From NCBI GenBank assembly GCA_039801245.1, contig JBDRUF010000014.1, forward strand, positions 1-34,897: DNA of 34,897 nucleotides, read 5' to 3'. Under the pieces are notes generated by a model, which worked only from the letters and a program-made list of their open reading frames with translations, searched no databases and was not told the DNA's origin. This stretch comes from a candidate division WOR-3 bacterium (GTDB lineage: Bacteria > Hydrothermota > Tepidihabitantia > Tepidihabitantales > Tepidihabitantaceae). Below are positions 1 through 8,329 of this stretch, piece after piece (the first letter of the stretch is position 1; each line of letters starts with the position of its first letter). The translations under genes were made by a program, and so were the position numbers.

Positions 1-1
1 T

Positions 2-1303
2 GCACCGGTTTCTGCCCAGTGGGAGTTCGGTGTTGTCTGTTCAACCGATGTGCCCTTTGCCACCGGACCAAACAACAGTCACAAACTGGCATTTCGTTCT
101 GAGATGCTTTATCCGCAACGGGATACAATTACGCTCGTGTTTCAGTCAAGCGAAAGTATCTATTACTGCCTCTCAGGTAATGGTGTTAATGTCTGGTCAA
201 GACCGGTGGCGCTTTATCCGGGCGCTGACCCGGCAATCGCCTTGGGCAGGGATGGGGACCGGCATCTTGTCTGGCAGATGCTCGATACCCTTGGCAGGCT
301 GAACATATTTTATCGCAACCTTGAGTTCAGGATGATGCCGGTGAATGTGAGCGGTGCAGATGGCAACTGCTTTCACCCTGATGTCTTTGGAGACAGTGCC
401 GGGGTTGCCCATATTGTCTGGGAGGAGGGAGAGGCAAGCCCGCAAATCTGGTATCGCCAGGCCAATGAGCGGGGCGTGATTGGGGACCGGTTCCGCGTTT
501 CAACAGACAGCCTTGCCGCGTGTCGGTTTCCGGCAATTGAGCAGTTTAACAACGGGATTGGTGTTGTCTGGCAAGAGGTTGATACCACCGAGAGCCTTCC
601 TTATAAAATAATGCGGCGCCGGCAGGTTGGTGGGGTGTGGCAAACAGAAGAGGTGCTCGCGGAGCAAAGTGAGCCCTTGAGCCATCCCGCAGTTGACTTC
701 AGTGGTGGGAACGAAGGCTTTTCCGGTGGCTGGGAGAAGGTTGTCAATGGCAACTACGAGGTGGAGTTTTATGGCGGTAATGGCGGTGGCTATCCAACAG
801 GAGGGGTTTCCACCAAGCCGGTTTTGAGCACAATCGGTGATGTCTGGTCATATCTCTTTTGGGAGGAGGATTCCTCGGGCAGAAAGGATATCTTTACCCA
901 CTTCTACTATTTTATGACCGGCTGGTCTTCACCCGGCTCGGTGCGCAATATCTTTCAGATAGATGAGCAGGTTTATGCGCCTAATTGCCTTGGTGCCCTT
1001 TTGGTCTGGACACAGGGCGATACCGCGCCTTATCAGGTGATGTGGGCATTCTTTGGCTACCCGATAGGAGTGGAGGAGAAGATTAAAGATGCTGCCAAAC
1101 TTGTGAGGGGGATATTTAATGGTAAAGTTTATTATGCGGACCGGAAAATGCACCTTTATGACGCCAGCGGCAGAAGGGTGATGGAGTTGAAACCCGGTGC
1201 CAATGATATCTGCCGAGTGAAGGCGGGTGTTTATTTTGTCCAGGAGGTTGCGGAAATTGGTGATAAATCAAACGGATTTGTCAAGATTATCATAACAAGA
1301 TAG
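2..1303 (+). CDS. Secreted protein with C-terminal sorting domain, 5' end missing
   Basis: The reading frame is open to the left edge, so the true start and any signal peptide lie outside the window; a GTG at position 50 is only an internal candidate. About 433 residues are visible. The body has spaced Trp-rich beta segments (VWQML, VWEEGE, VVWQEV, YLFWEED) that recur like blades of a propeller or BNR/sialidase-type repeat, but I cannot name a family. The last ~60 residues (HLYDASGRRVMELKPG, then AGVYFV and a basic end, KIIITR) form a T9SS type A-like sorting domain, nearly the same as in the next gene. Its stop codon TAG overlaps the Shine-Dalgarno of the downstream gene, so the two are probably co-transcribed. 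The function beyond an exported or surface-attached protein is unknown. Confidence 0.8.
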   Translation, partial: APVSAQWEFGVVCSTDVPFATGPNNSHKLAFRSEMLYPQRDTITLVFQSSESIYYCLSGNGVNVWSRPVALYPGADPAIALGRDGDRHLVWQMLDTLGRLNIFYRNLEFRMMPVNVSGADGNCFHPDVFGDSAGVAHIVWEEGEASPQIWYRQANERGVIGDRFRVSTDSLAACRFPAIEQFNNGIGVVWQEVDTTESLPYKIMRRRQVGGVWQTEEVLAEQSEPLSHPAVDFSGGNEGFSGGWEKVVNGNYEVEFYGGNGGGYPTGGVSTKPVLSTIGDVWSYLFWEEDSSGRKDIFTHFYYFMTGWSSPGSVRNIFQIDEQVYAPNCLGALLVWTQGDTAPYQVMWAFFGYPIGVEEKIKDAAKLVRGIFNGKVYYADRKMHLYDASGRRVMELKPGANDICRVKAGVYFVQEVAEIGDKSNGFVKIIITR

Positions 1304-1312
1304 GAGGTATGA

Positions 1313-3901
1313 ATGAAGTGTGGTATTTTCGTAATACCAATTTGTGTGCTGGCTTCTTTGGTTGCGGGGATGCAACCTGATTTTGACCATAGGAATAGGG
1401 TTCAGAAGGTTGACATTGACCAGGATGAGTTTTTGCTCGACACTACCATAGGATGTGTTTTTGCGCCGAATAAACAGGAGGACCCTGCAGTTGCCTTTGA
1501 TGGGACAAACTATCTGGTTGTCTGGACCGACTGGCGGAGTGGCTCTTCAGCGGATATATTCGCAACCCGCGTAACCCAGACAGGGGTTGTCCTTGACATT
1601 GTTGGAATCACCGTTGCTGCTGCTGCCAGGAGCCAGACCCAACCTGCGGTTGCCTTTGACGGGACAAATTATCTGGTTGTGTGGAGTGATGGCAGAAGCG
1701 GCAATAGTGATATCTATGGGGCGCGGGTGACACCGGCAGGGGTTGTCCTTGACTCTGCGGGTATCCCCATTTCCACCGCAGAAAACAACCAGACCGACCC
1801 TGCGGTTGCCTTTGACGGGACAAATTATCTGGTTGTCTGGAGTGATAGCAGAAGCGGCAATAGTGATATCTATGGGGCGCGGGTGACACCGGCAGGGGTT
1901 GTCCTTGACTCTGCGGGTATCCCCATTTCCACTGCGGCAAATTTCCAGGGCTACCCAGCGGTTGCCTTTAGCGGCACAAACTATTTTGTTGCGTGGCATG
2001 ACAACCGGCGCGGCACCTGGTCTGATGTTTATGGTGCAAGAGTGGCGCCAGATGGTACTGTCCTTGACCCATCAGGCATCTCTATTTCTGCTGCTGCCAA
2101 CACCCAGGCACATCCCGCAGTCGCCTTTGATGGCACGAATTTTATGGTGGTGTGGCATGATGACCGCCGTGGTTATTTGGACATCTACGGTGCCCGGGTG
2201 AGTCAGAGTGGAACAGTACTGGATGGTAATGGGCTGCAGATTTGCACCGCCACTCGGCCCCAGTCTTTTCCGGCTCTTGCCTTTGACAGCACGAACTATC
2301 TGGTGGTGTGGGCTGATGAGCGCAATGGCAATTATGACATCTACGCCACCAGGGTGACACCAGGGGGAACGGTGATTGACACCGGTGGGATTCCGATTTC
2401 AACTGTTGTAAATAACCAGCGACTGCCCGCGGTTGGATTTGATGGCAGCAATTATCTTGTCGTCTGGACTGACGGTCGGAGCGGAGTTGATGACATATTT
2501 GGGACAAGAGTGGGGACAGCAGGAACGGTTATTGACTCTGCTGGTTTCTGTGTCTCCACCGCCGCCAACACCCAGGGTGAGCCTGCCAGTGCCTTTGATG
2601 GTAGCAATTATCTGGTTGTCTGGACTGATGACCGTAATGGGAGTTACGACATCTTCGGGATTCGGGTTACACCAGCAGGAACAGTGATTGACTCGGCTAC
2701 CATCCCCATTTCTACAGCTGAAAACAACCAGAACAACCCTGCGGTTGCCTTTGACGGTACAAACTATCTGGTTGTCTGGAGTGATAGACGGAACGGCAAT
2801 GCTGACATCTACGGGACACGGGTAACACCAGAGGGCGTGGTTGTTGATACCGCTGGAATGCCAATTTCCGAAGCGCTCAATAATCAGGTGTACCCTGCGG
2901 TTGCCTTTGATGGGACAAATTATCTGGTTGTCTGGGCTGATGACCGCAATGGTGATTATGACATCTATGGGGCACGGGTGAGCCCTCAAGGAACAGTCCT
3001 TGATACTGACGGCATCGCCATCTCAACAATAGTACGTGAGCAGTCTTATCCGGCAATTACCTTTGACGGCACAAACTATCTGGTGGTATGGGCTGATAAA
3101 CGGGGTGTGAGCGGTTACGCTGACATCTACGGTGCCAGGGTTCATCCTACTGGAACCGTACTTGATCCTGTCGGAATCCCGATTTCTACCGCTCCTTATG
3201 AGCAGTCTTATCCCGCAGTTGCCTTTGATGGAGCAAACTTTTTCGTGGTGTGGCAAGACCAGCGCGTTGGTGCGGGGTATTTCCCTGACATTTACGGTGC
3301 GCGGGTTAGCCAGATTGGTTCGGTGATTGATACCGCCGGAATCCCGATTGCAACCGATGGCAACTATCAGGGTTCACCGGTGGTGGCTTTTGACGGAGTG
3401 AACAGTTTGGTGCTCTGGGAGGACAGGCGCAGCGGTTATGACATCTATGGTGCCTGGGTAGCACCTGATGGCATGGTGTTTGACTCTGGACCGATTGTTT
3501 TCCAGGAGGGGGGACAGTTTTCCCCGGCAATAGGAAAGGGGTCAGGAAGGGAGATGCTCTTGGTGTATCAGGGCTGGACCGGAATGGTTGACAGCGTTGT
3601 CTATAATACCCAGCGCATCTGGGGCAAAATCAACCCGTTTCTTGGAAGCGGGGAATATTCTCAGCACTTTACTGATAGTCCATCTCGGTCTGCATCAATT
3701 GTCCGCCGGACGTTAGAATGCCAAGTTGCTGATGCTAAAGTGAAGATGGTATTGCTGGATGCAAGCGGCAGAAGGGTTCTTGACCTTAAACCTGGTCCTA
3801 ATGATGTCAGCCAGTTGGCTGGAGGTGTATACTTTGTGCGGTTTTTATCAGGTGCGGAACCGAAAACAAGCAGTATGAGTAAGGTGGTGATTCAGCGCTG
3901 A
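1313..3901 (+). CDS. Secreted protein of 13 tandem ~52-residue repeats with C-terminal sorting domain
   Basis: The 862-residue product starts with a signal peptide (MKCGIFVIPICVLASLVAG). Thirteen consecutive units of about 52 residues follow, with consensus PAVAFDGTNYLVVW, then S/TDxRxGNxDIYGARV, then TxxGTVLDxxGIPIST. Units 2 and 3 are almost identical in DNA, so the array is still exchanging units. After the repeats come a spacer and a type A-like sorting domain (LLDASGRRVLDLKPGP, GGVYFVRF, KVVIQR). The repeat resembles the unit found in many large secreted bacterial proteins, probably beta-propeller blades; no catalytic residues are evident. AGGAGG at 1302-1307, five bases before ATG 1313, fixes the start. 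The role is probably surface display or adhesion, by inference from architecture only. Confidence 0.88.
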   Translation: MKCGIFVIPICVLASLVAGMQPDFDHRNRVQKVDIDQDEFLLDTTIGCVFAPNKQEDPAVAFDGTNYLVVWTDWRSGSSADIFATRVTQTGVVLDIVGITVAAAARSQTQPAVAFDGTNYLVVWSDGRSGNSDIYGARVTPAGVVLDSAGIPISTAENNQTDPAVAFDGTNYLVVWSDSRSGNSDIYGARVTPAGVVLDSAGIPISTAANFQGYPAVAFSGTNYFVAWHDNRRGTWSDVYGARVAPDGTVLDPSGISISAAANTQAHPAVAFDGTNFMVVWHDDRRGYLDIYGARVSQSGTVLDGNGLQICTATRPQSFPALAFDSTNYLVVWADERNGNYDIYATRVTPGGTVIDTGGIPISTVVNNQRLPAVGFDGSNYLVVWTDGRSGVDDIFGTRVGTAGTVIDSAGFCVSTAANTQGEPASAFDGSNYLVVWTDDRNGSYDIFGIRVTPAGTVIDSATIPISTAENNQNNPAVAFDGTNYLVVWSDRRNGNADIYGTRVTPEGVVVDTAGMPISEALNNQVYPAVAFDGTNYLVVWADDRNGDYDIYGARVSPQGTVLDTDGIAISTIVREQSYPAITFDGTNYLVVWADKRGVSGYADIYGARVHPTGTVLDPVGIPISTAPYEQSYPAVAFDGANFFVVWQDQRVGAGYFPDIYGARVSQIGSVIDTAGIPIATDGNYQGSPVVAFDGVNSLVLWEDRRSGYDIYGAWVAPDGMVFDSGPIVFQEGGQFSPAIGKGSGREMLLVYQGWTGMVDSVVYNTQRIWGKINPFLGSGEYSQHFTDSPSRSASIVRRTLECQVADAKVKMVLLDASGRRVLDLKPGPNDVSQLAGGVYFVRFLSGAEPKTSSMSKVVIQR
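1643..1932 (+). repeat. Near-identical tandem duplication inside the 13-unit repeat gene
   Basis: Bases 1643-1776 and 1799-1932 (offset 156 bases, exactly 52 codons) match with two differences by eye (gtgtgg/gtctgg and gatggc/gatagc). The other units of the gene are clearly more diverged at DNA level. This indicates recent unit duplication or gene conversion. Confidence 0.9.
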
Positions 3902-3972
3902 AGATGTATTGCCGGCGCGGACAAAAGTTTTGCCTAAGAAAGCAAAATGAGGGTTAGTAAAAAGGAGGTCAG

Positions 3973-5130
3973 ATGAAACATCTGAGAGTGGTGTCAGTGG
4001 CAGTATTGATGCTAATCATGGGTAGTGCGTTACAGGCGCTGATGATTGAGATTCCGCCAAGAGACCTTGCCGATGGTTCAGACCTTATTGTTTCTGGAAT
4101 AGTTACAGATGTAACCAGTTACTGGAATTCAGACCAAACCGCAATCTATTCCGATGTTACCCTGGCGATAAATCAAGTTGAGAAGGGTGCGGATGTGCAA
4201 CAGGTGGTTGTGAGAATTCCTGGGGGCGAGGTTGGCGATGTGGGAATGGCGGTGGAGGACATCCCGTTCTTTGAGATTGGTGACCAGGTGCGACTGCATC
4301 TGGTTAAGACCCCTGAGCCGGGAGTGTATGAAATTTTTGGCGCCCTTCAGGGGGTCTCTAATGAAATGGATGCACCACCCCTAAAATACTACTCTTACAG
4401 TGGGTATCACCGCGACCCGGCAACCTGCAACTATTATATAAATTCTCTCGTTCCTGAAGAGTGGATATCGGCGATTCAGGCGGGTGATTTGGCCTGGGAT
4501 GAAGCGGGTTCAAGGTTCAGGTTCAACTACATTGGCACGACAACCAGGACCGGTCCAACCTATGACGGCTATAATGTGGTTTTTCTCTCAAACCTTGGAG
4601 GCAACGGTGTGCTTGCGCGCAATACCTTCTGGTATAACCGCAAGACTAAGATTGTCTATGAGAACGACATTGAGTTTAATACCTACTATCCCTGGTCAAC
4701 CGAAGGCGATGCTAATTCCTACGATGTCCAGAATATCGCCACTCATGAACTCGGACACTGTTTGGTGTTGAATGACCTTTATAAGGACTATCAGAGCGAG
4801 ATGACGATGTATGGCTACGCCGCTATTGGTGAGACCAAGAAAAGGAGCCTTGAGTTTGGTGATAAGGATGGCATCATTTACATCTATAAAGCGGGTTTTG
4901 ACAAGGAGGATATGCCTTGGTTGTCTGGTGCGGCAGGAAAGGGTTATCAGATGGAAAAGGGTTCAGCGGGCGTCCAGGTGTTTGATATTACCGGCAGGAC
5001 AGTTGTAAGTGAATTGCTCAGCAGAAATGGCGCGGTTCAAGGGTTGTCCAATCTCCAGCCCGGTGTCTATATTATGCGGGTAAAGACCGAAGCCGGGACA
5101 ATAAACCGAAAGGTGGTTCACTGCCATTAG
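3973..5130 (+). CDS. Secreted metzincin-like zinc metalloprotease with sorting domain
   Basis: The 385-residue protein has an N-terminal signal peptide (about residues 1-22). The zinc site is HELGHCLVLND: H258, E259, H262 and a third ligand D268. A Met-turn candidate follows at MTMYGY (276-281). This fits the metzincin/matrixin plan (HExxHxxGxxH/D), with two deviations: the third ligand is Asp, as in snapalysin-type enzymes, and the usual Gly at position 8 of the motif is Val (265). Residues ~25-125 form a separate N-terminal domain. The C-terminus (VQVFDITGRTVV, then LQPGVYIMRV) is a type A-like sorting domain. A strong AAGGAGGT five to ten bases before ATG supports the start. Its TAG stop overlaps the stop of the convergent gene. 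The role is probably extracellular proteolysis. Confidence 0.85.
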   Translation: MKHLRVVSVAVLMLIMGSALQALMIEIPPRDLADGSDLIVSGIVTDVTSYWNSDQTAIYSDVTLAINQVEKGADVQQVVVRIPGGEVGDVGMAVEDIPFFEIGDQVRLHLVKTPEPGVYEIFGALQGVSNEMDAPPLKYYSYSGYHRDPATCNYYINSLVPEEWISAIQAGDLAWDEAGSRFRFNYIGTTTRTGPTYDGYNVVFLSNLGGNGVLARNTFWYNRKTKIVYENDIEFNTYYPWSTEGDANSYDVQNIATHELGHCLVLNDLYKDYQSEMTMYGYAAIGETKKRSLEFGDKDGIIYIYKAGFDKEDMPWLSGAAGKGYQMEKGSAGVQVFDITGRTVVSELLSRNGAVQGLSNLQPGVYIMRVKTEAGTINRKVVHCH

Positions 5131-6173
5131 TTAGATAAAAGGAATTCAGCAACAGCCTTTGCGCCGGTGAGGGGATATTTACCCCAGCCGGCGCAAGCCA
5201 TTTGTATCAGTTTGCCGGTCTTGCGTAATTCGTCAATAGTAGAACCGAACCTTTCCGGGTTGGTCAGGGGCAGGCAGACACCCTGTTCATAGGCAAACTG
5301 AAAGTTTTCCTTGGCAAAGGGTCCGATATGGGGCAGGAGGGCAAAAAGTGGCAAGCCCAGACCTATTGCCCAGTTTGTCCGTTCGTGCGCAGCGGCAACA
5401 ATGAGATCAATCTCGGAAAGGAGTTCGGCGGTGTTTTGGTTTTCCTCCTTCCGAGAGTTGAAGAAAAGGGCTGATGGCAAAGGTTTTGCCTTGTTTTTAT
5501 CGGTGCCGGCAAAGATGACAGTTTTGTGCCCGGCTTTGATTGCTGAACGGGCAGCGGTGATGATTGCGCGGCAATGGGGTTTAGGATAGGCGCCAGAGGT
5601 GAAAAAGGCAACTGTCAGAGGCTCTCTTGATGCGTATCTTTGCAGGCGCATCTGAAATGAAACTTCGGCAACAGGGAGGAGTTCAGGCTCAATTACAAGA
5701 CCGGTGACAGAGAGCGCTTCCGGATTTACACCTAATTGCTGCAGTTTGCGCGCAGTGAACTCAAGCGGGACAAAGATGCGCCAGGCTTCTGGTACAGCAC
5801 AAATTGGTGGTGCGGCGATTTCTCCGTGAAGATAGGCAACCTTAGAAAACGGTGATAAGAGATGGGCAAGGAGCGGATGGTCAACAAGGATGATGCCCTG
5901 ATATGATTGGAAACGGGCGCGTAGACCCGAGTCAAGGAGAAAAAGTTCAATCCGAGATGGTTTTGAGCCTTGGCGAGAGCGGTTGTAAATGGTGGTGAAG
6001 AGACCGCCTCGGGCACCAAGATAATATGCCTTGCGCGCCAGAGTCCAGCCAAAGCCTGAAGGGACAATTTTTTCTACAGCGGGCATAAAGAAAAGAACCG
6101 AATCAAGGTAATTGGGATGCCCCCTGCCAATTTCTGAGGAGATGGCAACTAAAGGGGCAATTTTTGTGGACAA
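5127..6173 (-). CDS. GT-B-fold glycosyltransferase-like protein
   Basis: The 348-residue cytosolic-looking protein has no signal peptide. Near the N-terminus it carries SSEIGRGHPNYLDSVL, a Gly/His loop like the one that opens GT28/MGDG-synthase and MurG-type glycosyltransferases. In the C-terminal half, VAFFTSGAYPKPH and AAAHERTNWAIGLGLPL resemble the nucleotide-sugar side of a GT-B enzyme. The substrate cannot be predicted. The start is TTG at 6173: stops close the frame just upstream and the glycosyltransferase motif begins at residue 12. There is no Shine-Dalgarno; a TTGACC-N16-TAACAT promoter ends six bases before the TTG, so the mRNA may be leaderless. The gene converges on the metalloprotease and their stop codons share bases. 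Confidence 0.7.
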   Translation of the reverse strand: MSTKIAPLVAISSEIGRGHPNYLDSVLFFMPAVEKIVPSGFGWTLARKAYYLGARGGLFTTIYNRSRQGSKPSRIELFLLDSGLRARFQSYQGIILVDHPLLAHLLSPFSKVAYLHGEIAAPPICAVPEAWRIFVPLEFTARKLQQLGVNPEALSVTGLVIEPELLPVAEVSFQMRLQRYASREPLTVAFFTSGAYPKPHCRAIITAARSAIKAGHKTVIFAGTDKNKAKPLPSALFFNSRKEENQNTAELLSEIDLIVAAAHERTNWAIGLGLPLFALLPHIGPFAKENFQFAYEQGVCLPLTNPERFGSTIDELRKTGKLIQMACAGWGKYPLTGAKAVAEFLLSN

Positions 6174-6179
6174 CAGAGA

Positions 6180-6207
6180 ATGTTAGTTAAAACAACATTC
6201 CGGTCAA
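6180..6207 (-). promoter_or_regulatory. Sigma70-like promoter of the glycosyltransferase gene
   Basis: On the minus strand, TTGACC (6207-6202), a 16-base spacer and TAACAT (6185-6180). The TTG start codon follows after six bases. Confidence 0.5.
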
Positions 6208-6266
6208 TTGCAGCGTCGGTTTGGCAGGCTTCTAAAAATAAAAAGGTGGTCTTGGGCAGGGAGGTG

Positions 6267-6290
6267 TTTGTATACCTATAAGTATACAAA
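6267..6290. promoter_or_regulatory. Perfect palindrome, candidate operator
   Basis: TTTGTATAC, six bases, GTATACAAA: nine perfectly paired bases on each side. It lies in the 372-base gap between the divergent glycosyltransferase and ABC exporter genes, about 60 bases upstream of the glycosyltransferase -35 box. Symmetry and size suit a dimeric repressor (TetR, GntR or Xre type) better than a terminator, because the stem is AT-rich. No regulator gene is adjacent. Confidence 0.5.
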
Positions 6291-6310
6291 AATATTTTTG
6301 GTAAATTTTG

Positions 6311-6447
6311 GTAAGAGCTAATAATTAAATAACTTAGCGGAATTTTTCAGTTTTTCAGACCCCTTCCCGGGGATTACCCCCTTCGGAGTTTTTCAGTTTG
6401 GCGGAATAGAAAGGGCTGGTGTGAACTTTAAGGGGATTTTTCAGTTT
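6311..6447 (+). repeat. Weak third copy of the intergenic repeat family, with internal TTTTTCAGTTT repeats
   Basis: The core TTAGCGGAATTTTTCAG, then CCCGGGGATTACCCCC and TTCGGAG, parallels the second half of the repeats at 26266 and 32402 (TTAGC, AAATT, a G-run/C-run hairpin, then GG-TTTT). The first half is not clearly conserved. TTTTTCAGTTT occurs three times, at 6343, 6389 and 6437. Apart from this repeat, the palindrome at 6267 and the two promoters, I see nothing in the gap 6174-6545. Confidence 0.5.
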
Positions 6448-6508
6448 GATTTTTAAGCAACAGCAAGGGGATTTGCGGATTTCGGATTAAAGGCAGAATG
6501 TTCTTTTC

Positions 6509-6537
6509 TTTACATCAGGACAGGTTTTGCTGATAAT
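6509..6537 (+). promoter_or_regulatory. Sigma70-like promoter of the ABC exporter operon
   Basis: TTTACA (6509-6514), a 17-base spacer, GATAAT (6532-6537). ATG 6546 follows after eight bases, so transcription would start at or next to the start codon. Confidence 0.5.
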
Positions 6538-6545
6538 TGACTCCT

Positions 6546-8327
6546 ATGTGGTTTAATGATTTTATTCCACCGGAAGAGGAGACAAAACCGCAGGGTAAGG
6601 CTTGGGAATATCTTCGCCGGCTCTGGCCCTTCTTTTCCCCTTATCTGGGCAGGATAATTGCGGCAGGCATCCTGGTGTTTTTGTTCAGCGGGCTTTCGGT
6701 TCTTGGTCCGGTGCTTTTGAAGCGGGCGATTGATGTGAATATTGCCCAGGGTGATATGCGCGGTCTTGCCATCACTTCACTTATCTATCTTTTTGTGCTG
6801 GTGGGGATGCTTTTCTCCCTTTATTTCCAGATGGTCTGGCTGGCACAGGTTGGTGAAAAGGGGGCAGCAGACTTAAAAGAGGCGCTTTTTGAGCACATTT
6901 TGAGGTTGCCGATGCCATTTTTTGACCGGCATCCAAGCGGGAAGTTGATTTCAAGGGTTGAGAGCGATACCGAGGCTTTGAAGATGCTTTTTACCAGGAC
7001 AGCGGTGGTTTTGGTGCAGAGCGGGCTGATGCTTTTGGGAATGAGCGTGATAATGGTTTTTACCTCCTGGCGGCTATTTCTTTTAGTGGCGGTTCTTTTG
7101 CCGCCATTTGTTGTGGCTTTCTATTTTTTCCAGAAAAAGGTGAGACCGGTTTATCTCGGGGTGAGAAGGGTTGTTGCGGATATCAATAATCTGGTGGTGG
7201 AGGCGCTGAAGGGGCTACCGGTGATTCAGGTTTTCTGTCAGGAAAGGACATTTGTCAAAAGGATGGATGATTTCAACCGTAAAAAGTTCCAGGGTGAGGT
7301 GAGGGCTTCTATTCTCTGGTATACGGTCTGGTTTCTGGTTGACTTTGGCGAGGTGATTGCGATTGGCTTGATTTTGGGTGTGGGCGGTGTCTGGGTTTTG
7401 AAAGGGCTGTTGACGGTTGGCGGACTGGTGCTTTTCATCTCCTATATCAGTCAGCTCTTTTCACCCTTAAGGACAATCTCAGACCAGATTAATGTGATTC
7501 AGCGGGCTTTTGCCTCAGCAGAGAGGACATTGCAGATTCTCAATGAGCAGCCTGAGCCGGAAGGGAAAATCAAGGGTGATATTGCCCTGAGGGAAAGGAT
7601 TGCCCTTCAAGGGGTTGACTTTTCCTATGACGGGGAGGAATTGGTATTAAAGGATATCAATCTGGAGATTAAGAAGGGGGAGAAGGTGGCTTTGGTTGGT
7701 GAGACCGGGGGCGGCAAGACATCAATTGTCAGTTTGTTACTTAAGTTTTACCTGCCGCAGAAGGGCAAAATCACATTTGACGATAATGAACTTGTTGAGA
7801 TTGACCCAAAGAGTTTGAGAAGGGTAATCGGGTTTGTGCCTCAGGAGGTTGTTGTTTTTCCCGGCACGGTTTTGGACAATCTGCGGATGTTTGATGAGAA
7901 AATCTCACTTGGAGAGGTGAGTTTAGCGGCAAGGCGGGTGCGGATTGATGAGGCAATAAGGCGCTTTGAAAAGGGTTATGAGACGGTGGTTGCTGAAGGG
8001 GGAGCGAACTTTTCTTTGGGTGAGCGCCAGCTTCTGGCATTTGCGCGGGCACTGGTGCGAGACCCGCAGATTTTAATCCTTGATGAGGCGACATCAGCGG
8101 TTGACCCGCAAACCGAAGGTTTGATTCAGGAGGGTCTGCAGGAGCTTTTAAAGGGGAGAACCGCAATCATCATTGCCCATCGTTTGTCAACGGTGCAGAT
8201 GGCAGACCGGGTGGTGGTTGTTCACAAGGGCAGGATTGCCGAACAGGGGAGCCATCAGGAGTTACTGGCAAAGGGTGGAATCTATTCAAGGCTTTACCGG
8301 TTGCAGTTTGTGAGCGAGGGAGGGTGA
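6546..8327 (+). CDS. ABC exporter half-transporter, subunit with the catalytic Walker B Glu
   Basis: The ~593-residue protein has an N-terminal six-helix exporter domain (about 1-320) and a C-terminal ATPase domain. Seen in the ATPase: Walker A GETGGGKTS, a signature that departs from LSGGQ (FSLGERQ), Walker B ILILDEATS with the catalytic Glu, and H-loop IIAHRLST. It pairs with the next gene as a heterodimeric multidrug/lipid exporter of the TM287/288 or BmrCD type. ATG 6546 is preferred over TTG 6537, because the -10 box ends at 6537 and the TTG would not be transcribed. No Shine-Dalgarno is present. The substrate is unknown. The stop overlaps or abuts the start of the partner. Confidence 0.92.
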   Translation: MWFNDFIPPEEETKPQGKAWEYLRRLWPFFSPYLGRIIAAGILVFLFSGLSVLGPVLLKRAIDVNIAQGDMRGLAITSLIYLFVLVGMLFSLYFQMVWLAQVGEKGAADLKEALFEHILRLPMPFFDRHPSGKLISRVESDTEALKMLFTRTAVVLVQSGLMLLGMSVIMVFTSWRLFLLVAVLLPPFVVAFYFFQKKVRPVYLGVRRVVADINNLVVEALKGLPVIQVFCQERTFVKRMDDFNRKKFQGEVRASILWYTVWFLVDFGEVIAIGLILGVGGVWVLKGLLTVGGLVLFISYISQLFSPLRTISDQINVIQRAFASAERTLQILNEQPEPEGKIKGDIALRERIALQGVDFSYDGEELVLKDINLEIKKGEKVALVGETGGGKTSIVSLLLKFYLPQKGKITFDDNELVEIDPKSLRRVIGFVPQEVVVFPGTVLDNLRMFDEKISLGEVSLAARRVRIDEAIRRFEKGYETVVAEGGANFSLGERQLLAFARALVRDPQILILDEATSAVDPQTEGLIQEGLQELLKGRTAIIIAHRLSTVQMADRVVVVHKGRIAEQGSHQELLAKGGIYSRLYRLQFVSEGG

Positions 8328-8329
8328 GG

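Noticed and set aside
1547-2989. Long minus-strand frames inside the 13-unit repeat gene
   Set aside because: They repeat with the same 52-codon period and mirror the coding strand; they have no start signals or recognisable product.
6267-6290. Palindrome read as an intrinsic terminator
   Set aside because: The stem is AT-rich, no T-run follows directly on either strand, and it sits upstream of both flanking genes, not after one.
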